A DNA stretch of 64,000 nt from Xanthomonas sp. DAR 35659 (GTDB lineage: Bacteria; Pseudomonadota; Gammaproteobacteria; Xanthomonadales; Xanthomonadaceae). Shown piece after piece: positions 27,073 to 41,016 of the stretch (positions are counted from its first letter, which is position 1; every line of letters begins with the position of its first letter). The notes beneath the pieces are model-generated. The model ran no database searches and was not told the DNA's origin. It saw nothing but the letters and a program-made list of their open reading frames with translations. The stretch is from NCBI RefSeq assembly GCF_041242975.1, contig NZ_CP162488.1, forward strand, positions 1,230,001 through 1,294,000, written 5' to 3'. Position numbers and translations under genes: made by a program.

Positions 27073-27720
27073 TCAGCCGCGCTGCTGGTAGTCGGCGATG
27101 TCCTGCTCGGTCAGCAGTTGGCGCAACTGGCTCTCGGAGGCGCGCCGCATCGGCTTTTCGTCGACCTGCGACAGCGGCGCCTGGCGCAGCGCGTCGTAGG
27201 GCAGCACCGTGAGGTCGAAGGTCAGTTCCTCGGCGGCGAACAGCCACACCGGAAACTCCTCGCTGCGTTCGCGATCCAGGCGCAGCCGGCGCGTGCGCGA
27301 CTCGGCCGGGATCCGGTGGTCTTCGAGGAAGCGCGCCACCGCGTCGGCATCGTCGCTGTGCAGATGCAACTGCACCGGACTGTTGGCATCGGCGGTGCCC
27401 TCGTGCACCGGCCCGACCAAGCGCGGCGCGAAGCCGTGCAGGAAGTCCATCGCGCGCAAGGCGGCCTCGCGGCGCAGGCGCAGGCCGCCGGCGTGGTCGG
27501 GCCCGGCGAACAGCCGCTGATACTCGCGTAGCGCGTCCTCGATCTCGCGGTTGCGCGGCAGCGAGGCGTCGTCGTGGATGCCGAGCCGGTCGGCGGCCTT
27601 CAGCTTGGCCTGGTGGAAGTCGCGGATGCCGCCCTCGGCCATCAGCCGGGCGGCCTCGTGGGCCAGCCGGCGGCGGCGTTCGTGCGTGCGGGTCTGGGCA
27701 TGTTGCCGAGCGTGGTGCAT
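27073..27720 (-). CDS. Uncharacterised protein
   Basis: A 215-residue soluble protein of no family I recognise. The start at 27720 is chosen because GGAGG lies just upstream; a longer frame to 27837 has no ribosome binding site and is Arg-rich. The N-terminal 110 residues are helical and charged (ERRRRLAHEAARLMAEGGI), and the middle is more strand-like (SPVQLHLHSDDADAVARFL, VWLFAAEELTFDLTVLP). The C-terminal tail RQLLTEQDIADYQQRG is helical. It lies between mrcA and the DUF4375 gene, all on the minus strand. Confidence 0.7.
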   Translation of the reverse strand: MHHARQHAQTRTHERRRRLAHEAARLMAEGGIRDFHQAKLKAADRLGIHDDASLPRNREIEDALREYQRLFAGPDHAGGLRLRREAALRAMDFLHGFAPRLVGPVHEGTADANSPVQLHLHSDDADAVARFLEDHRIPAESRTRRLRLDRERSEEFPVWLFAAEELTFDLTVLPYDALRQAPLSQVDEKPMRRASESQLRQLLTEQDIADYQQRG

Positions 27721-27876
27721 GGGGCCACCTCCCTGAAAGCCTGCCCCGACTGTACAACAGCCCCGTGACGCCGACATGCATCGCCGGCGTCGCTGCCGCC
27801 TGCGGCTGGCGCCGACGTCAATGGCGGCCGCACCCAAGGGCCGCCATGCTGTCCCGATTCCCGATTCCCAGCCCGA

Positions 27877-31582
<3,706 letters not shown>

Positions 31583-31583
<1 letters not shown>

Positions 31584-32350
31584 TGGCAAGAATCAACCTG
31601 CTGCCCTGGCGGGCGGAGCGACGCAAGCAGCGCGAGCGCGAGTTCTACTCGATGCTGGGCATCGCCGCCCTGGCCGGCGTGTTGCTGGCGGGGCTGATCT
31701 GGTTCTACTACGACGCCCAGATCACCGGACAGAACGCGCGCAACGCCTACCTGCAGACCGAGATCGAGAAGGTCCAGGCGCAGAACAAGGAAATCGACAA
31801 GCTCGACGAGCAGAAGCGGCGCCTGCTGGCGCGCAAGCGTGTCATCGAGGAACTGCAGGCCAAGCGCTCGCAGATGGTGCATCTGTTCGACTCGCTGGTG
31901 CGCACGATCCCCGACGGCGTGGTGCTGACCGCAGTCAAGCAGGAAGGCGACATCCTGACCCTGGAAGGCCGCTCGCAGTCCAATGCGCGGGTCAGCGCCT
32001 ACATGCGCAACCTCGAGGGTTCGGGCTGGATGACCAATCCCGAGCTGACGGTGATCGAGGCCAAGGCCCAGGACAAGGAGGCCAGGGGCCCGATCGTCGA
32101 CGCCAAGGCCCTGCCGTACGCGTTCACCCTCAAGGTCAAGCTGCCGGTTCCGGGCGATACGACGGAGACGCTGCCGGGCGCTGCCGCGCCGGCTCCCGGC
32201 GCGCCGGGTACGCCAAGCGCGCCAGGTGCCATGCCGACGGCGCCCGCCGCCGCTCCCGCGCCTGCCGCCCCGACCGCCCCGGCGACGCCGCCGGCCGCCG
32301 CGCCGGCCACGCCCGCCGCCAAGCCAGCGCAACAGGGACCGGCGTCATGA
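31583..32350 (+). CDS. pilN: Type IV pilus assembly protein PilN
   Basis: A 255-residue inner-membrane protein. The cytoplasmic N-terminus MARINLLPWR is the PilM-binding motif, followed by one membrane segment (ALAGVLLAGLIWFYY), a coiled coil and a ferredoxin-like periplasmic domain. The last 50 residues are an Ala/Pro-rich tail that is longer than in typical PilN. It overlaps pilM by one base and pilO by four. Confidence 0.95.
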
Positions 32351-33021
32351 GCAAGAAATTCAACGTCAAAGACCTGGACTTCAACAACATCGGCAACTGG
32401 CCGCAGCAGGCCAAGATCGGCTTCTGCGTGCTGGTCACGCTGTTCATCCTGATCCTGTCGTGGTTCCTGCTGATCAGCGACAAGCGCGACGAACTCGCCT
32501 CGCTGGAGCAGAAGGAAACCGAACTGCGCGGCACGTTCGAGAAGGAGCAGAGCCGCGCGGTCAACCTGGGGCCGCTGAAGCAGCAACTGGCGCAGATGGA
32601 GCAAGTGCTGCAGCAGATGCTGCGGCAGTTGCCGAGCAAGACCGAGATGCCCGACCTGATCATCGACATCTCGCAGACCGCGCTGTCCAGCGGCCTGGCC
32701 AACGAGCTGTTCCAGCCGGGTCCGGAGTCGCCGAAGGAGTTCTACGCGGAGAAGCCGATCGCGCTGCGCATGGTCGGCAGCTACCACCAGTTCGGCGCCT
32801 TCGTCAGCGGCGTGGCCTCGCTGCCGCGGGTGGTGATCCTCACCATGCACGACATCAACCTCAAGCCCAAGGACAAGAAGGCCGGCATCACCGCGCGCGG
32901 CGAGCTGGAACTGTCCGGCACGGTCAAGACCTACCGCTATCTGGACGACAAGGAAATGGCGGACCAGGAGAAGGCGGCGGCCGCGGCGAAGAAGGGTTCC
33001 AAGAAAGGCGGTGGCGCATGA
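32347..33021 (+). CDS. pilO: Type IV pilus assembly protein PilO
   Basis: A 224-residue partner of PilN: a short cytoplasmic part (FNVKDLDFNNIGNWPQQ), one membrane segment (FCVLVTLFILILSWFLLI), a coiled coil and a periplasmic domain with FQPGPESPKEFYAEKPI, characteristic of the family. The C-terminus is Lys/Ala/Gly-rich. It forms heterodimers with PilN that link the cytoplasmic PilM ring to PilP and PilQ. Confidence 0.95.
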   Translation: MSKKFNVKDLDFNNIGNWPQQAKIGFCVLVTLFILILSWFLLISDKRDELASLEQKETELRGTFEKEQSRAVNLGPLKQQLAQMEQVLQQMLRQLPSKTEMPDLIIDISQTALSSGLANELFQPGPESPKEFYAEKPIALRMVGSYHQFGAFVSGVASLPRVVILTMHDINLKPKDKKAGITARGELELSGTVKTYRYLDDKEMADQEKAAAAAKKGSKKGGGA

Positions 33022-33557
33022 AGCGGCGTTCCAAGGCGGTCCGATGCCTGGCGGGGCTGGCGCTGGTGGCGCTGCTCGGCGCGTGCGGTCGCAGCGTGAC
33101 CAGCACACCGGGCGATGCCCCGAACCTGGAGAACTGGGTGAAGGAAGTGCGCGCGCGGCCGGCGCAGCCGCTGGAGCCGCTGCCGGTGATGCAGCAGTTC
33201 GAGACCTTCGAATATGCGGCGCAAGGGCTGCGTGATCCGTTCAGCGATGCCTGGACCAGCCCGGACGGCAACAACGGCCTGCGCCCGGACCCGAACCGGC
33301 GCAAGGAACCGCTGGAACAGTTCCCGCTGGACGGGCTGAAGATGGTCGGCACGCTCGGCAACGGCGGCGGCCTGGTGGCGCTGGTGATGGCGCCGGACAA
33401 GGTGACCTACCGGGTCCGTCCCGGCATCTACATGGGGCAAAGCGATGGCCGCGTGACCGGGGTGCACGAGGATCGCATCGATTTGATTGAACTGGTGCCG
33501 GATGGCGCTGGCGGTTGGCTGGAACGTCCGGCCGCCGTAGCGCTGGACGATCAATGA
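33018..33557 (+). CDS. pilP: Type IV pilus lipoprotein PilP
   Basis: A 179-residue inner-membrane lipoprotein with signal LAGLALVALLGAC (lipobox LGAC). Family features are the disordered N-terminal linker binding PilN/PilO, LRDPFSDAW, and the C-terminal beta domain with LKMVGTLGNGGGLVALV and GIYMGQSDGRV that contacts the PilQ secretin. It overlaps pilO by four bases. Confidence 0.95.
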   Translation: MKRRSKAVRCLAGLALVALLGACGRSVTSTPGDAPNLENWVKEVRARPAQPLEPLPVMQQFETFEYAAQGLRDPFSDAWTSPDGNNGLRPDPNRRKEPLEQFPLDGLKMVGTLGNGGGLVALVMAPDKVTYRVRPGIYMGQSDGRVTGVHEDRIDLIELVPDGAGGWLERPAAVALDDQ

Positions 33558-33577
33558 TTGATTATGGGGATAGCACG

Positions 33578-35479
33578 ATGACTTTTTCCAAAGCCCTGAG
33601 CCTGCGTCCCATCCGGCGCCACGCGACGGTGCGGCTATGCGCATTGGGGTTGGCGGCGATGCTGGGAAGCGCGGCCGTGGCTGGCGGTGCGCTGGCGGCG
33701 GCGCCCGCGCCTGGCCCTGCCGCGGCGGCGCCGCAGGCGGCGGCCAAGCTGACGGTGTCGAAAATCGATTTCAAGCGCGGCGATGGCGATGCGGGGCGAC
33801 TGATCCTGCAGTTCAGTGGCGCTGGCGCCAGTCCCGACCTGCGCACCCAGGGCAATAGCGTGGTGGTGGATGTCGGCAACGCGGCGTTGCCGGCGGAGCT
33901 GCAGCGCCCGCTCAACGTCACCGACTTCGCGACCCCGGTGCAGCGCATCGACGCCAAGCCGTATGCCGGCGGCGCGCAACTGGTGCTGAGCACCAATGGC
34001 GCCTTCGAGTCGCTGGCCTACCAGTCCGGCAACGAGTACGTGGTGGAAATCTCGCCTCGCGCCGCGGCGCCGGCGGTGGGCGCGGTGACCACCGCCACGG
34101 TCAGCCAGGCGGCGGCGCAGGTCGCCGCGCGCGGCTACAGCGGCCGGCCGGTCACGTTCAACTTCCAGGACGTGCCGGTGCGCACGGTGCTGCAGCTGAT
34201 CGCCGAGGAATCCAACCTCAACATCGTCGCCTCCGACACCGTGCAGGGCAGCGTCACCCTGCGCCTGGTAAACGTGCCGTGGGACCAGGCGCTGGACATC
34301 GTGTTGCGCGCCAAGGGCCTGGACAAGCGCCGCGACGGCGCCGTGGTGTGGGTCGCGCCGCAGCAGGAGCTGGCCAAGTTCGAGCAGGACAAGGAAGACG
34401 CGCGGATCGCGATCGAGAACCGCGAGGACCTGAGCACCGACTACATCCAGATCAACTACCACAGCGCCACCACGATCTTCAAGGCGCTGACCGAAGCCAA
34501 GGGCATCGGCGGCAGCGGCGGTGGCGGCGGTGGTGGCGGCGGGGGTAGCGGCCAGAACGACAATGGGTTCCTGTCGCCGCGCGGCCGCATCGTCGCCGAC
34601 GAGCGCACCAACACGCTGATGATCAGCGACATCCCGAAGAAGATCGCGCAGATGCGCGAGCTGATCAACGTGATCGACCGGCCGGTCGACCAGGTGCTGA
34701 TCGAGGGCCGCATCGTCATCGCCACCGACACCTTCGCCCGCGACCTGGGTGCCAAGTTCGGCATCGGCGGCACCCACACCTACAGTGGCAATACCGCGAC
34801 CGTCGGTAGCGGTGCGACCGGCGGCGGCACCGCTGCCACGCGCGGGCTCAATGTCAATCTGGGTGGAACGACCTTCACCTCCGCGACCAGTATGCCGAGC
34901 TTGGCCTATACATTGCTGGGAACCAACTTCAACTTGGATCTGGAATTGTCGGCGCTGCAAGAAGAAGGCCGTGGCGAGGTGATCTCCAATCCGCGCATCG
35001 TGACCTCCAACCAGCGCGAGGCGGTGATCAAGCAAGGTAAGGAGTTCGCCTACGTCACCATCACCGGTGGCACCGCCGGGACCGCGGCGACGCCGAACGT
35101 GCAGTTCAAGGAAGTGCTGCTGGAGCTGAAGGTCACCCCGACCATCACCGACGACAATCGCGTCTTCCTCAACATGAATGTGAAGAAGGACGAGATCGAA
35201 CGTTTCGTGATCCTGGAGAACTACGGCACCGTCCCCGAAATCAACCGCCGCGAGATCAACACCGCGGTGCTGGTGGACGACGGCCAGACCGTGGTGATCG
35301 GTGGTGTGTACGAGTTCACCGACCGCAGCAGCATCTCCAAGGTGCCGTTCCTGGGCGATATCCCGTTCCTGGGCAATCTGTTCAAGAAGCGCGGCCGCAG
35401 CAAGAGCAAGGCCGAGCTGCTGATCTTCGTGACCCCGAAGGTGATGCGCGTGGCCAAGCGCGGGCCTGCCGGCGGTTGA
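33578..35479 (+). CDS. pilQ: Type IV pilus secretin PilQ
   Basis: A 633-residue outer-membrane secretin through which the pilus exits. The ATG at 33578 has GGGGA 8 bases upstream; an in-frame ATG at 33554 is possible. A signal peptide ends near ALAAAPA. An AMIN domain occupies about residues 60-160, then a secretin N-domain (VTFNFQDVPVRTVLQLIAEES) and N1 domain, and the C-terminal secretin domain with VISNPRIVTSNQREAVIKQG and TDRSSISKVPFLGDIPFLG. A run of ten consecutive glycines is inserted near residues 314-323, in the linker of the N1 domain. Confidence 0.96.
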   Translation: MTFSKALSLRPIRRHATVRLCALGLAAMLGSAAVAGGALAAAPAPGPAAAAPQAAAKLTVSKIDFKRGDGDAGRLILQFSGAGASPDLRTQGNSVVVDVGNAALPAELQRPLNVTDFATPVQRIDAKPYAGGAQLVLSTNGAFESLAYQSGNEYVVEISPRAAAPAVGAVTTATVSQAAAQVAARGYSGRPVTFNFQDVPVRTVLQLIAEESNLNIVASDTVQGSVTLRLVNVPWDQALDIVLRAKGLDKRRDGAVVWVAPQQELAKFEQDKEDARIAIENREDLSTDYIQINYHSATTIFKALTEAKGIGGSGGGGGGGGGGSGQNDNGFLSPRGRIVADERTNTLMISDIPKKIAQMRELINVIDRPVDQVLIEGRIVIATDTFARDLGAKFGIGGTHTYSGNTATVGSGATGGGTAATRGLNVNLGGTTFTSATSMPSLAYTLLGTNFNLDLELSALQEEGRGEVISNPRIVTSNQREAVIKQGKEFAYVTITGGTAGTAATPNVQFKEVLLELKVTPTITDDNRVFLNMNVKKDEIERFVILENYGTVPEINRREINTAVLVDDGQTVVIGGVYEFTDRSSISKVPFLGDIPFLGNLFKKRGRSKSKAELLIFVTPKVMRVAKRGPAGG

Positions 35480-35528
35480 GAAGGGCCGCCGCATCTGGCG
35501 GCGGACGCACCATGCCATGCGGGTATTG

Positions 35529-35563
35529 CGACGGGAGAAGCGGGCGCTTCTCCCGTCGTCGTT
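35529..35563 (+). terminator. Terminator-like hairpin after pilQ
   Basis: A 13-base-pair stem (CGACGGGAGAAGC and complement) with a 4-base loop; the following T-run is weak (TCGTTTG). Confidence 0.65.
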
Positions 35564-35653
35564 TGTGCCGGCGGATGAGGAAAATCTGAATTTGCGACCC
35601 GCTTCTTGGGAGCCGGCAGAACCATTTCACCGCCGATCGGTCAAACTCGGCGC

Positions 35654-36673
<1,020 letters not shown>

Positions 36674-36774
36674 GCGAGCGGCGGCACGAACGCGCGCGGC
36701 GGCGGCGCCATACGCCGGTGTGTCTTGGCATGCACCGCGCCGGCGTCGGCGCGACGCGGGCGAGGTAGCGCGCG

Positions 36775-37731
36775 ATGGCCGTGCACACACTGCCATCGCA
36801 GACACCGCGCGCCGAACCCGCCAGCGGCGGCGACGGCGTTCGGCCGAGCCTGGCCGAACTGGTGGCGTTGCGCGCCAGCGTGGCGCGGGTGCCGCCGCCG
36901 CGGCGCGGGCGCCATGGTCTCAGCGGCAGCGCGCCGGCGGCGCAGCGTGGGCGCGGCATGGAGTACGCCGAGTCGCGCGAGTACGTGGCCGGCGACGACG
37001 TGCGCCATATCGACTGGCGGCTCACCGCGCGCAGCGGGCGCACCCACACCAAGTTGTTCCAGGCCGAGCGCGAGCGGCTGAGCCTGATCGTGGCCGACAC
37101 CGCGCCGGCGCTGTATTTCGGTACCCGTGTGCGCTTCAAGTCGGTGCAGGCCGCGCGCGCTGGCGCGGTCGCGGCATGGACCGCGCAGCGCCAGGGCGAT
37201 CGCCTCGCCGCGCTGCGTGGCAGCCGCAGCGAAGCGCCGGTACCGCCGGCGGCTGGGCCGCGCGGCGCGTTGCGCGTGCTCGATGCGCTGGCGCGCTGGT
37301 ACGCGCAGCCGCCGCACGAGGACGCGGGCCTCGGCGTGGCGCTGGAGCATGCGGCCAAGCTGCTGCGGCCAGGATCGCGGCTAGTGGTACTGGCCGATCC
37401 CGGCAGCGCCATCGCCATTCCCGCGGCGCGCTGGGCCGGGCTGGCGCTGCACAACGATGTGGTGCTGCTGTTGCTGGCCGACGCGCTGGAGCTGCAGCCG
37501 CCACGCGCGGCGCTGCCGTTCTGGGCCGAAGGCCGCCGGGTGGAGGTCGACCTGCTGGCGACCAGCGCGCAGCAGCGTTGGCATGCGCAGTTCGTCGCGC
37601 CGCTGGAGCAACTGGCCGCCGAACTGCCTGGCCGTGGCGTGCAGGTGCGCGTGCTGCGCAGCGACGCGGCCAGCGAATCGTGGCTGCTGCCGGCGCCGGC
37701 GCCGGCGCCGGGCGCGAGCGCGGCACGATGA
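36775..37731 (+). CDS. DUF58 domain-containing protein
   Basis: A 318-residue protein of the DUF58 family. The signature ESREYVAGDDVRHIDWRLTAR followed by THTKLFQ (about residues 65-95) is the hallmark. The remainder folds like a degenerate VWA domain (RLVVLADPGSAIAI), without a proper metal site. It has an unusually long Ala/Pro-rich C-terminus. It overlaps the DUF4381 gene by four bases. DUF58 proteins accompany MoxR and BatA in nearly all such operons. Confidence 0.9.
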   Translation: MAVHTLPSQTPRAEPASGGDGVRPSLAELVALRASVARVPPPRRGRHGLSGSAPAAQRGRGMEYAESREYVAGDDVRHIDWRLTARSGRTHTKLFQAERERLSLIVADTAPALYFGTRVRFKSVQAARAGAVAAWTAQRQGDRLAALRGSRSEAPVPPAAGPRGALRVLDALARWYAQPPHEDAGLGVALEHAAKLLRPGSRLVVLADPGSAIAIPAARWAGLALHNDVVLLLLADALELQPPRAALPFWAEGRRVEVDLLATSAQQRWHAQFVAPLEQLAAELPGRGVQVRVLRSDAASESWLLPAPAPAPGASAAR

Positions 37732-38177
37732 CCCCGCAACAGTTGCCGCTGCGCGACGTGCACCTGCCGCCGGCACCGCCATGGTGGCCGCCGGCGCCCG
37801 GCTGGTGGCTGCTGGGCGCCGCGCTGCTGCTGGCGCTGGGCGTCACCTTGGGCATCTGGGCGTGGCGGCGTGCGCGCCTGCGCCGCTGGCAGCGCCAGTT
37901 CGATGCGGCGTTGGCCGCCGACACCGCGCCGGCGCAGGTGGCGGCGATGTCGGAACTGCTGCGGCGCGCGGCGCGGCGCCGCGACCCGGCGGCCGCGGCG
38001 CTGCAGGGCGAGCCGTGGCTGCGTTTCCTCGACGGCGGCAAGCGCCAGGAGTTTTCCGCCGGTCCGGGCCGCGTGCTGCTCGACGGTGGCTATCGGCGCG
38101 AACTGGATCCTGCGCAGGTGCAGGCGCTGCTGCCGCTGGCGCGGCGCCGCTTCCTCGAACTGATGGGGGGGCGTTGA
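37728..38177 (+). CDS. DUF4381 domain-containing membrane protein
   Basis: A 149-residue protein with one membrane segment (WWLLGAALLLALGVTLGIWAW, about residues 26-46) preceded by a Pro-rich periplasmic-side stretch LRDVHLPPAPPWWPPAPG that is typical of DUF4381. The cytoplasmic part is helical and contains the conserved GEPWLRFLDGG. The start ATG overlaps the DUF58 stop (ATGA). It sits in its usual place between DUF58 and the first VWA protein. Confidence 0.88.
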   Translation: MTPQQLPLRDVHLPPAPPWWPPAPGWWLLGAALLLALGVTLGIWAWRRARLRRWQRQFDAALAADTAPAQVAAMSELLRRAARRRDPAAAALQGEPWLRFLDGGKRQEFSAGPGRVLLDGGYRRELDPAQVQALLPLARRRFLELMGGR

Positions 38178-38179
38178 GC

Positions 38180-39205
38180 ATGGCGACGCTCGGCATCGTC
38201 CCGCTGCACTGGCAGGACCTGGGCGATCTGCTGACCGGGTTCGCCTGGCCATGGATGTGGCTGGCGTTGCCGTTGCCGCTGCTGGCGCGCCTGCTGCCGG
38301 CGCAACGCGGCAGCGCGCCGGCGTTGCGCGTGCCGTACGCGGCGCAATTGCAGGCGGTGGCCGCGGCACCGGCGCGCGGCGGCCTGTGGCGGGTCGGCCA
38401 GTGGCTGGCGTGGCTGGCCTGGATCTGCCTGTGCGCGGCGGCGGCGCGGCCGTTGCAACTGGGCGAGCCGCTGTCGCCGCCGCAGCAGGCGCGGCAGATG
38501 ATGCTGGCGGTGGACCTGTCCGGCAGCATGAGCGAGCCGGACATGAGCCTGGGCGGGCGCACGGTGGACCGGCTGACCGCCGCCAAGGCGGTGCTGGCCG
38601 ACTTCCTCGACCGCCGCGACGGCGACCGCATCGGCCTGCTGGTGTTCGGGCAGCAGGCCTATGCGCTGACCCCGCTGACCGCCGACCTGGCGACGGTGCG
38701 CGACCAACTGCGCGACAGCGTGGTCGGTCTGGCCGGGCGCGAGACCGCGCTCGGCGATGCGATCGCGCTGTCGGTCAAGCGCCTGCGCGAACAACCGCAG
38801 GGCGACCGCGTGCTGATCGTGCTGACCGACGGCGTCAACACCGCCGGCGTGCTGGAGCCGACCAAGGCCGCGGAACTGGCCAAGGCCGAGCGCGTGCGCG
38901 TCTACACCATCGCCTTCGGCGGCGCCGGCGCCTATTCGCTGTTCGGCCTGCCGCTTCCCGCCGGCGGCGACGACCAGGTCGACGAGGACACCTTGCGCAA
39001 GATCGCGCAGGACACCGGCGGGCGTTTCTTCCGCGCCCGCGACACCGACGAACTGGCCTCGATCTACGCCGAACTGGAACGCCTGGAGCCGGTGCGCTCG
39101 GCCGGCCCGGCGGTGCGTCCGCGGATCGAGCGCTATGCGTGGCCGCTGGCGGCGGCGCTGGGACTGGCGCTGCTCTCGTTCATCTGGCCGTGGAGGCGCC
39201 AATGA
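38180..39205 (+). CDS. VWA domain-containing membrane protein (BatA-like)
   Basis: A 341-residue protein with membrane segments at the N-terminus (near residues 18-33 and 72-90) and at the very C-terminus (WPLAAALGLALLSFIWPW). The VWA domain has an intact metal-ion site: DLSGS starting at Asp112, and LTDGVNTAG further on. It starts one base after the DUF4381 stop region and overlaps the next VWA gene by four bases. Probably a substrate or partner of the MoxR ATPase. Confidence 0.9.
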   Translation: MATLGIVPLHWQDLGDLLTGFAWPWMWLALPLPLLARLLPAQRGSAPALRVPYAAQLQAVAAAPARGGLWRVGQWLAWLAWICLCAAAARPLQLGEPLSPPQQARQMMLAVDLSGSMSEPDMSLGGRTVDRLTAAKAVLADFLDRRDGDRIGLLVFGQQAYALTPLTADLATVRDQLRDSVVGLAGRETALGDAIALSVKRLREQPQGDRVLIVLTDGVNTAGVLEPTKAAELAKAERVRVYTIAFGGAGAYSLFGLPLPAGGDDQVDEDTLRKIAQDTGGRFFRARDTDELASIYAELERLEPVRSAGPAVRPRIERYAWPLAAALGLALLSFIWPWRRQ

Positions 39206-41016
39206 ACACGGTGCTCGCCGCGCTGGACGCCTTGCATCTGCTGCGCCCGCAATGGCTGTGGGCGCTGCTGTTGCTGCCGCTGCTGGGCTGGAGCTGGTGG
39301 CGCCGGCGCCGCCGCCGCAACGTCTGGCGGCGCGCGGTCGACGCGCATCTGTTGCCGCATCTGCTCGCCAAGGAGGATGGCCGGCGCTCGCTGTCCGGGG
39401 TGTGGTGGGCGGCGCTGGGCTACACGCTGGCGGTGCTGGCGCTGTCCGGGCCGAGCTGGCGCCAGGAACAGCAGCCGCTGTGGCAGTCGCGCACGCCGCT
39501 GGTGATCGCGCTGGACCTGTCGGCGCGGATCGAGGCCGGCGACCTGCCGCCCTCGCGCCTGCTGCAGGCGCGCGCCAAGCTGGCGACCCTGCTGCGCGAA
39601 CGCGCCGGCGGCGAGGTGGCGTTGCTGGCCTACGCCGGCGAACCCTACACCGTGGCGCCGCTGACCGACGACGCGGCCAACGTGGCCTTGTTCCTGGACG
39701 CGCTGTCGCCGCAGGTGATGCCGGTGCCTGGGCAGCGCAGCGACCTGGCCATCGACTGGGCGGCGCAATTGTTGCGCCAGGCCGGTTTTGCCCGTGGCGA
39801 CATCCTGCTGCTCAGCGACCAGGCCGACGCGTCTGCGCGGCAGGCGGCCGCGCGCGCGGCCGGGCAGGGTTACCGCGTGTCCGTGCTGGGACTGGGCACC
39901 GCGCAGGGCGCGGCGTACCGCGATGGCAACGGTGGCATCGGCCACGCGCAGCTGGATGCGGGCGCGTTGCAGGCGCTGGCCACCGCCGGCAACGGCCGCT
40001 ACGCCACGCTGGCCCCGACCGATGCCGACCTGCGCGCGCTGGACCTGCTGCAGCCGGCGCAACAGGACGCGACGAGCAGCGGCGAGCGGAGCGGCCGGGT
40101 CTGGCTGGACCAGGGCTACTGGCTGCTGCCGCCGTTGCTGCTGCTGGCGCTGTTCGCGTTCCGCCGCCGCAGCGGTGCCGCGTTGCTGCTGTTGGCGCTG
40201 TTGCCGCTGGCAGCGCCGCCCCAGGCGCAGGCCGCCAGCGGCGCGACGGCTGGCGCCGCCGCCGCCGGTACTTTGTGGCGGCGTCCCGACCAGGTCCAAC
40301 AGCAGCGCCTGGATGCCGGCGTGCAGGCCTATCGCAAGGGCGACTTTGCCGCCGCACAGAAACAGTTCGAAGGCATCGACAGCGACCAGGGCTGGTACAA
40401 CTTGGGCAACGCGTTGGCCCGGCAGGGCCGCTACGACGACGCCATCGAGGCCTACGACAAGGCGCTGCAGCGGCATCCGCGGATGCCCGATGCGCTCGCC
40501 AACCGCGCCGCGGTGGAGGCCGCGCGCAAGCGCCAGTCCGAGCAGAATCCGTCCGCGCAGAACAAGCCGGGGCAGCAGGGCAAGGACACGCCGCAGCAGG
40601 ACCAGAAGGGCCAAGCGCAGCCCGGTGCCGGCGGTACCCCCAAGGACCAGCAGAAGGGGCAGGCCACGCCGCCGCAGCCTGGCGCGCAGGGTCAACCTGG
40701 GCAGAAGGATGGGCAGTCGCCCCAGCCGCAGACGCCGAAGGATGCGCCGCCGCCGACGCCGCCCAAGCCCGGCGATGCGCAGGCGCAGCAGCAGGCCGAC
40801 GCCGCGCAGCGCCAGCAGATGCAGCAAGCGATGGCGGCGCAGCAAGGTGCGGCCGGCAAGCAGGCGGCCGCGGGCGCCGCCACGGAAACGCCGCAGCAGC
40901 GCGAACAACGCCAGGCGGTGGAGGCGTGGTTGCGGCGCGTGCCGGACGATCCGGGCAACCTGCTGCGCGCCAAATTCAGGCTCGAACACGAACGCAGGCA
41001 GCGGGAAGGACCATGA
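39202..41016 (+). CDS. VWA and TPR domain membrane protein (BatB/BatC-like fusion)
   Basis: A 604-residue protein. Two N-terminal membrane segments (about 18-32 and 70-85) flank a basic loop. The VWA domain follows, but its metal site is degenerate: ALDLSARIEAGD in place of DxSxS, so metal binding is doubtful. After two more membrane segments (YWLLPPLLLLALFAF, ALLLLALLPLAA) come TPR repeats (QGWYNLGNALARQGRYDDAIEAYDKAL, about 395-425) and a long Gln/Pro/Lys-rich low-complexity tail (about 455-570). The architecture equals BatB and BatC fused. It overlaps both neighbours by four bases. Confidence 0.88.
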   Translation: MNTVLAALDALHLLRPQWLWALLLLPLLGWSWWRRRRRRNVWRRAVDAHLLPHLLAKEDGRRSLSGVWWAALGYTLAVLALSGPSWRQEQQPLWQSRTPLVIALDLSARIEAGDLPPSRLLQARAKLATLLRERAGGEVALLAYAGEPYTVAPLTDDAANVALFLDALSPQVMPVPGQRSDLAIDWAAQLLRQAGFARGDILLLSDQADASARQAAARAAGQGYRVSVLGLGTAQGAAYRDGNGGIGHAQLDAGALQALATAGNGRYATLAPTDADLRALDLLQPAQQDATSSGERSGRVWLDQGYWLLPPLLLLALFAFRRRSGAALLLLALLPLAAPPQAQAASGATAGAAAAGTLWRRPDQVQQQRLDAGVQAYRKGDFAAAQKQFEGIDSDQGWYNLGNALARQGRYDDAIEAYDKALQRHPRMPDALANRAAVEAARKRQSEQNPSAQNKPGQQGKDTPQQDQKGQAQPGAGGTPKDQQKGQATPPQPGAQGQPGQKDGQSPQPQTPKDAPPPTPPKPGDAQAQQQADAAQRQQMQQAMAAQQGAAGKQAAAGAATETPQQREQRQAVEAWLRRVPDDPGNLLRAKFRLEHERRQREGP

